Of a stretch of DNA of 38,854 nt, positions 34,127-38,854 are shown piece by piece. Position numbers and translations under genes: made by a program. Every line of letters starts with the position of its first letter. Position 1 is the stretch's first letter. Origin of the DNA: Streptococcus sp. HMSC078D09 (GTDB lineage Bacteria; Bacillota; Bacilli; Lactobacillales; Streptococcaceae); contig NZ_KV813669.1 of NCBI RefSeq assembly GCF_001813675.1, positions 28,252-67,105 on the forward strand, written 5' to 3'. The notes under the pieces were generated by a model, which saw nothing but the letters and a program-made list of their open reading frames with translations, made no database searches and was not told the DNA's origin.

Positions 34127-35710
34127 TTATCTTCCAAACTGATCTTCTAGAATTCTTTTAAATTGTTGCTTAAACCACTTATTAATCGCTTGACTATTAT
34201 CATTATGTCTTCCTTCATATCCTACACTATATATATGTACACCTTTCTGTGAAAGATAATTTGTTAAACGTTGAGTAGCATAACCATCGTAATCATCATT
34301 TTTCATGTATCCTAGAGCAAATTGAGTATCTTTAAAGCTTGCGTTATGATATTTATTCCATAATTTTTGGTTAAATTCATCAATTTTCATTTGTGTTAAG
34401 CCGTGAGTTACATTCAGTAGCATATCAGCACTTGTTTCAAATTCATCTGGTCTTTTTAATTTCAATCCAGATACTGTATCCCCAAGATTTGTAAATGGCT
34501 TACCTACAATTACAGCCGTCGGATTTAAGTCTACTGCATAATAAGCTGCTCCAAATGAACCCATAGATATACCAGATAGTATCAGCTCAGATGATGAAAA
34601 TCCTAAATAGTCCAATGCTTTTCGAATCATTTCAATGATTTTTTCTTCATACTGATCAGTTCCAATATAAAAGCAACCCCCTTCTAATCTTGGATCAGCA
34701 ATCAACATAAATGGGGAGTTGAAAGCTTTCATCATCCCGAATCCCTCAAATCCCTCAGCTGGCCTAAATCCTGAAAAATATACATTTAAAGGTGGTTTCA
34801 TATCTCCAGGATTAAAGTAATAGAAAAATTCCTGTCTTCTCTCATCACTGAATCTTCCACCACCAAGGACTAAGTTTCCTAGACCTTGACGTGAGTACCT
34901 CCAATGAAGAGGCCCGAATGTTAAGCTACCTACACCTCTAGCATAGATGGATACAACATAAAATCCGATTTCTTCTGGTTTTGGTTCTAGAATTATTGGA
35001 TTTTTTAGTTCAACTTCATTGTAAGTAAAACTATCCATTAATGCATAGAGGCTTCCTCTTCTCATTGGTGTTATTTCTAACTGTATTTGGCAGTTTCCCT
35101 TGATTTTTTCAAACTCCTGCCATAATTCCAGAGCCACTGGAAAACTTGATAGATTATATCGATAAGTGAAAAGTTGTTGAAAATTTTCTCCAAAATTTCC
35201 GGTAAATTGAGTATTTACATGACCGTTTCGTTGTACTATTCCTTCAAAACCTGGGTTGATATCTATCTCTGGTATTTTTAACTTTGCTCCGTATTGACTA
35301 CTAAACAATACCTGATTTAAAAAATTGATACAGGATGAAATATCTCTCGAACTTTCTAATTTACGAAGCATCTTTCTTCTAAAAATCCCATCCGATGATG
35401 TTGAAGATAACTCCAATTCAGCACTACAAAATAGGCTATAGGCTTCAATTGTATTCATAAGAGGCTCTAATTGTAATTCCTCAAGATAATCTGTTATAAC
35501 AATCGCATTAAAATGAATATGAATTTTTGGTTTTTCTAACAATACATCGTGCTTCACCATTCTTTTCATGGATTCTGCAAGCAATTTTTCCTCTTCTAAT
35601 TTCAAAAAATTTTGGATATACTCTGGCTCACAAAATAACCATTCTAAGTCTTCTGGTAGTTTTTCTACTTGACTAGCCCAATTTAAACGGCCAATTTGTA
35701 AAATCTTCAT
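34127..35710 (-). CDS. asp2: Accessory Sec protein Asp2, adhesin O-acetyltransferase
   Basis: The 527-aa protein has a beta-rich N-terminal half and an alpha/beta-hydrolase half. The nucleophile elbow GISMG gives Ser382, and His502 lies in GYEGRHND. An acidic Asp472 stands at the proper interval (90 and 120 residues from the Ser, matching the S. gordonii triad spacing as I recall it). In S. gordonii Asp2 acetylates GlcNAc on the adhesin and has a separate role in export. The ATG at 35710 starts two bases after the asp1 stop. An in-frame ORF extension into asp1 is rejected. Confidence 0.95.
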   Translation of the reverse strand: MKILQIGRLNWASQVEKLPEDLEWLFCEPEYIQNFLKLEEEKLLAESMKRMVKHDVLLEKPKIHIHFNAIVITDYLEELQLEPLMNTIEAYSLFCSAELELSSTSSDGIFRRKMLRKLESSRDISSCINFLNQVLFSSQYGAKLKIPEIDINPGFEGIVQRNGHVNTQFTGNFGENFQQLFTYRYNLSSFPVALELWQEFEKIKGNCQIQLEITPMRRGSLYALMDSFTYNEVELKNPIILEPKPEEIGFYVVSIYARGVGSLTFGPLHWRYSRQGLGNLVLGGGRFSDERRQEFFYYFNPGDMKPPLNVYFSGFRPAEGFEGFGMMKAFNSPFMLIADPRLEGGCFYIGTDQYEEKIIEMIRKALDYLGFSSSELILSGISMGSFGAAYYAVDLNPTAVIVGKPFTNLGDTVSGLKLKRPDEFETSADMLLNVTHGLTQMKIDEFNQKLWNKYHNASFKDTQFALGYMKNDDYDGYATQRLTNYLSQKGVHIYSVGYEGRHNDNSQAINKWFKQQFKRILEDQFGR

Positions 35711-35712
35711 CG

Positions 35713-37302
35713 TTATCCATTCCTTATTTCTTTTTTTAGCATACCTTTCCATTGCTTCAAAATTTTGCCACTTGTGTAATCAGACATCTTTCGAACTGCA
35801 TAGATAAGGGCTTCATTCCAATTAAATAGACCATCAAAGTAAAACTCAATTGCTGACGATAACTTGCTAATGTCACTAATAACCAAACCGTTCTTTTGAT
35901 GAATAACATAATCTGAACTAACACGATTAATTTGTGGTATACCTGCACTTATACTAGCAATTTGTGTATATAGATCTGGCTCAATTCCAAGATCAATTAC
36001 TAACCTAGCTGTATCTAAACATTTGATAATCTGATTTTCATTTGTGAAACACTCCATAGCGATACGACTCAACTCTATTTCCCCTTCATCTTCTATTTCA
36101 TTTTCGCCTTCACTAATCTGTTTAAATAAAAGATCTTCAAAGTGATTCGTTTTAATGAAATCTATGATCCACGTTTTTAATAAATCCAATTGGAAATCTT
36201 GTCTGAATGTCACAATTCTAAGTTCTATATCGAGATGAAGAGTCATTAATTCGAGAATAATTGCTATCACAGAATATAGTTCATCTAATTCAATGTTATC
36301 AATATGAAAATAAATTATCTGCTCCTTCACAGTCTGGCTATGCCCTAAACGTAAACGACTATCAAACGGCGAAAGTCGTACTATCGGTACCGATTTGAAA
36401 ACTAAATTTTCACAAGTTTTTCTTAATAGTTCTTCATTCTTCTCAGTATCGACTACTAAAAAGGTAGCATCATTTATAGATATTCTATCCTGGCCTAGAT
36501 TCTCCAAATTAAAGCGATTCCCAAAAAAAGAATAAATTTTTCTATGCTCCTTAAATATAGAAGAAACCAATTGGTTATGCTGGGTATCACTCGCAAGCAC
36601 AAATACATCTTCATTTTCAACATGATTATTTTGAAAAATTGCGAGTCTCTCCTTAATCAATTCTTCCCAGCCATTATAATACTTCTTGCTAAAAGTCTGA
36701 TCAGAAAAATCATTAATCATAAGAATAGGAGTAGGATCATTTTCTTTTTTTAGAAACTCACGAACCTGCCACACTCCATTAATATTCAAGTAATCCTGAT
36801 ACAATGGACGTTCATCTATATCATAATAAAGAATACTAGACAAAAATCCTCTATCATCGAAAATATAATCTTTTGTTACCTTTCCATTTTTTTGAAAGGA
36901 CACCGAATGAAGATTACCGTCTTCAGCATAGTTTACAATAGCAAAAATCTCCCCTTTTAATCTAACAACAACTGCAAAAGGACTATAAAGAAACTCGCAC
37001 CCTTCAGGCCAATTTAAGTCCTTAAGATGAATAATTTTTGTATAAGATCTTGTGATATTCTGGATATCATCAAAAAAAGACCAATAATATATTCCAAAAA
37101 TATTTTGTTTATGCAAAAAATAACGAAGTTGTGGTTGATAGTTCAAAATCATTAATCCAATTTCTTCTTGTCCCTGCAAGAACATCTTAACTTGATTTAC
37201 ACTATCATCAAAGGTCATTCTATTTTTTACTCGAAACCACCACGGCGTATCATAATACCATTGCCTCTGACCATTATACCAAGAAGGTACAAAATAAAAC
37301 AT
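35713..37302 (-). CDS. asp1: Accessory Sec protein Asp1
   Basis: The 529-aa cytoplasmic protein opens with the family hallmark MFYFVPSWYNGQRQWY, followed by DDSVNQVKMF. Characterised Asp1 has a GT-B fold like GtfA but no catalytic activity, and forms the Asp1-2-3 complex. The C-terminal half shows RLVIDLGIEPDLYTQIASIS and a YVIHQKNGLVI segment resembling a GT-B donor side without the E-x7-E motif. GGGAAG precedes the ATG. It lies 13 bases after secY2. Confidence 0.95.
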   Translation of the reverse strand: MFYFVPSWYNGQRQWYYDTPWWFRVKNRMTFDDSVNQVKMFLQGQEEIGLMILNYQPQLRYFLHKQNIFGIYYWSFFDDIQNITRSYTKIIHLKDLNWPEGCEFLYSPFAVVVRLKGEIFAIVNYAEDGNLHSVSFQKNGKVTKDYIFDDRGFLSSILYYDIDERPLYQDYLNINGVWQVREFLKKENDPTPILMINDFSDQTFSKKYYNGWEELIKERLAIFQNNHVENEDVFVLASDTQHNQLVSSIFKEHRKIYSFFGNRFNLENLGQDRISINDATFLVVDTEKNEELLRKTCENLVFKSVPIVRLSPFDSRLRLGHSQTVKEQIIYFHIDNIELDELYSVIAIILELMTLHLDIELRIVTFRQDFQLDLLKTWIIDFIKTNHFEDLLFKQISEGENEIEDEGEIELSRIAMECFTNENQIIKCLDTARLVIDLGIEPDLYTQIASISAGIPQINRVSSDYVIHQKNGLVISDISKLSSAIEFYFDGLFNWNEALIYAVRKMSDYTSGKILKQWKGMLKKEIRNG

Positions 37303-37315
37303 AAACTTCCCACCA

Positions 37316-38572
37316 TTAAATTAAATTTTTGTATTTTTTCCAACTATTCATTGTATCAACTTGCTCAATAACCCCTAATAAAAGACTTACTATGATATAC
37401 GCATTACTAATTAGTAGGGCAATTGAAACACTATTTTTCCCCTGTCCTTGTAACAAAACTGCAAGCATTGGAAGTCCCCCAAAAATGATAACTGTAAAAG
37501 CACCAAATTGCGCAAATGAGTTTACAACATACTGGATATACTTTATTGTCTCTTCTCCTGGTTTTTTCCCAGAAATATAATCACCATTATTTCTCATATT
37601 CTTTGAAATTTCATATGGATCATAATTATAGTATGCAAAACCAATAGATAAGAAGTAAAGCAAAAAGATATAGCAGATAACTCCTGGTAGTTGAGATAAG
37701 CCGATGTGAGCTGAAAGATATTCTAATATTTGATTACCAGGGAATATATGCAATAATACTACAAAAATATATGGAGGTAACATCATTAAAGTCATTCCAT
37801 ACATAAATGGCATTGCACCAGCAGGTGTCACACGTATAGGTAAATAACTACTAGCATGATATGGTGTATTTAGACCGACTCTTTGAATCGGTATACGATA
37901 TTCGCCTTTATAAAGCAAAACATTAAACCAAATTAAAATAGATAAGGCGACAAAAAATACTAATCCATATTGGATAAGACTACTAAATTTAAATTGCTGT
38001 ACGCTAAAATATCTTATTATATTACTTTGAAATGTTAAGATCATATTTACCAATATAACAACAGTCATTCCACCAATACCTCGTTCGCTATTTATTTTAC
38101 ATAGCCAATTTAATATAAATGTTCCAGTTGTTAACAAAATAATTGTTATTATTCTAAGAGTGGAATGACTGTATCCAAATATCAATAAAAATTTGGAATC
38201 ATTTGTTATTCCAAAACTTTGTAGTAAAGCAATTGCTAATGTCAATAAAAATTGCAAACGGTTTACTTTATTGGAAGTCCAGTTGCCAATCAATTTAAAA
38301 GTAATTAAAAAACGCCATAAAATCATCATTGTCATAGTTGGCCCTATTCCTAATGAAAACAACGTCATGTTACTAAATTGAATTCCAGTGATAGCCCCAA
38401 AATTTTCAAGCAATTGCGAATCTGATGCATTTCCTACTACAACCTTATCCACACCAACTGTTGGAATTGGAATCTGTCTACCTAACATATAAATGAATAC
38501 AATGCCGATCATCCATGTAAATCTCTGAAATATTATTGATTTTTTCCAGTATTTTTGAAGTTTTCTTAACAT
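37316..38572 (-). CDS. secY2: Accessory Sec translocon channel SecY2
   Basis: The protein (about 418 aa) is a SecY paralogue forming the dedicated channel for the glycosylated adhesin. About ten membrane segments alternate with short charged loops. SecY-type landmarks include RQIPIPTVGV after the first helix, FSLGIGPTMTMMIL, IPIQRVGLNTPYHASSYLPIR-like cytoplasmic loop 4 with PIRVTPAGAMPFMYG, and DPYEISKNMRNNGDYISGKKPG near the end. I chose the ATG at 38572; a TTG two codons earlier is possible, and both have weak ribosome sites. It directly follows the adhesin gene and has a possible promoter inside the spacer. Confidence 0.95.
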   Translation of the reverse strand: MLRKLQKYWKKSIIFQRFTWMIGIVFIYMLGRQIPIPTVGVDKVVVGNASDSQLLENFGAITGIQFSNMTLFSLGIGPTMTMMILWRFLITFKLIGNWTSNKVNRLQFLLTLAIALLQSFGITNDSKFLLIFGYSHSTLRIITIILLTTGTFILNWLCKINSERGIGGMTVVILVNMILTFQSNIIRYFSVQQFKFSSLIQYGLVFFVALSILIWFNVLLYKGEYRIPIQRVGLNTPYHASSYLPIRVTPAGAMPFMYGMTLMMLPPYIFVVLLHIFPGNQILEYLSAHIGLSQLPGVICYIFLLYFLSIGFAYYNYDPYEISKNMRNNGDYISGKKPGEETIKYIQYVVNSFAQFGAFTVIIFGGLPMLAVLLQGQGKNSVSIALLISNAYIIVSLLLGVIEQVDTMNSWKKYKNLI

Positions 38573-38604
38573 ACTCAATTAATCCATTCTGTCTATTCTG
38601 AATA

Positions 38605-38613
38605 ATTATAACA
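38605..38613 (-). promoter_or_regulatory. Extended -10 promoter of secY2 within the adhesin terminator foot
   Basis: TGTTATAAT on the minus strand is 33 bases before the secY2 ATG. It overlaps the base of the adhesin terminator. It would give the export genes expression independent of the adhesin gene. Confidence 0.6.
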
Positions 38614-38662
38614 TAAAAACAAGGTTGAGGTGTGTAAACACCACCAACCTTTGCTTTTATGT
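38610..38662 (-). terminator. Terminator of the serine-rich adhesin gene
   Basis: AACATAAAAGCAAAGGTTG on the minus strand faces CAACCTTGTTTTTATGTT, with an inner GGTG/CACC arm around a short loop. T-tracts (TTGTTTTTATG) lie in the descending arm. It starts 24 bases past the adhesin stop codon. Confidence 0.8.
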
Positions 38663-38685
38663 TAATTAAAGATAGTCCTTCTTAC

Positions 38686-38854
38686 TTATTCAGCATCCTC
38701 TGATTTACGTTTTTTACGCCCCAGAAGCGCTCCAAATAGAAGACCACTTAATCCAACTAATCCAAGTGATGAAGAAACATTTTCACCAGTATTCGGAAGT
38801 GTTCTTTCAGAAATTGACTCACTCACTGATTCTGATACTGACTCAGAGATTGAT
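38686..38854 (-). CDS. Serine-rich repeat LPxTG adhesin, C-terminal end (partial)
   Basis: Only the last 55 codons and the stop are in the window. The visible part begins in the serine-rich repeat (SISESVSESVSESISE, an S-x-S-E pattern). It then has the sorting signal LPNTG, a hydrophobic segment (SSSLGLVGLSGLLFGALLG) and the basic tail RKKRKSEDAE. This is the substrate of the accessory Sec system: a GspB/SrpA/Fap1/PsrP-type glycoprotein that binds host glycans or mediates biofilm in known cases. Its binding specificity depends on the N-terminal region outside the window. Confidence 0.95.
   Translation of the reverse strand, partial: SISESVSESVSESISERTLPNTGENVSSSLGLVGLSGLLFGALLGRKKRKSEDAE

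Noticed and set aside
1..38854. CRISPR arrays, prophage genes, restriction or toxin systems
   Set aside because: No regularly spaced repeats, phage structural genes or nuclease-type defence genes were found in the window.

Overview
The window is a stretch of Streptococcus chromosome, most likely from the mitis/sanguinis group of oral streptococci. The evidence is the set of low-GC Firmicute housekeeping proteins, the YSIRK-type and LPxTG-type surface proteins, and the accessory Sec (SecA2/SecY2) glycoprotein-export locus. The species cannot be fixed from sequence reading alone. Nearly every gene lies on the minus strand. The only plus-strand genes are a tRNA pair and a decayed ISL3-type transposase.

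Region 1 (1-13.9 kb) is nitrogen, glycolysis and translation. It holds glnR-glnA with a GlnR operator, a small FUSC-like membrane protein, pgk, a large cell-wall endo-beta-N-acetylglucosaminidase (GH85, endoD-like) with a cre site, gap, fusA, rpsG and rpsL. Spacers here carry a double-palindrome intergenic repeat, two identical 30-base terminator hairpins, a structured rpsL leader, and a tandem repeat between two terminators upstream of fusA.

Region 2 (13.9-27.5 kb) is regulation, RNA metabolism and envelope biogenesis. The genes are a membrane-anchored low-complexity protein, purR, then the tightly overlapping rsgA-rpe-thiN-rmuC-yhaM cluster. A tRNA-Leu/tRNA-Ser pair follows, then tatD-rnmV-rsmA, rpmH, an unrecognised 209-aa gene, and rnpA-yidC-khpB (jag). 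A CPBP membrane protease and a TDT/TehA-like transporter close the region.

Region 3 (27.5-38.9 kb) is visibly more AT-rich (not computed). It is the accessory Sec locus, transcribed leftward: the 3' end of a serine-rich-repeat LPxTG adhesin, then secY2, asp1, asp2, asp3, secA2, gtfA, gtfB and a 54-aa membrane protein that fits Asp4. GtfA/GtfB start O-GlcNAc glycosylation of the adhesin, and Asp1-3 bind and modify the preprotein. SecA2/SecY2 then export it, and a sortase anchors it. No asp5 is seen, and a degenerate ISL3 transposase fragment lies directly beyond asp4, marking the likely edge of the island. The adhesin continues past the right edge of the window.
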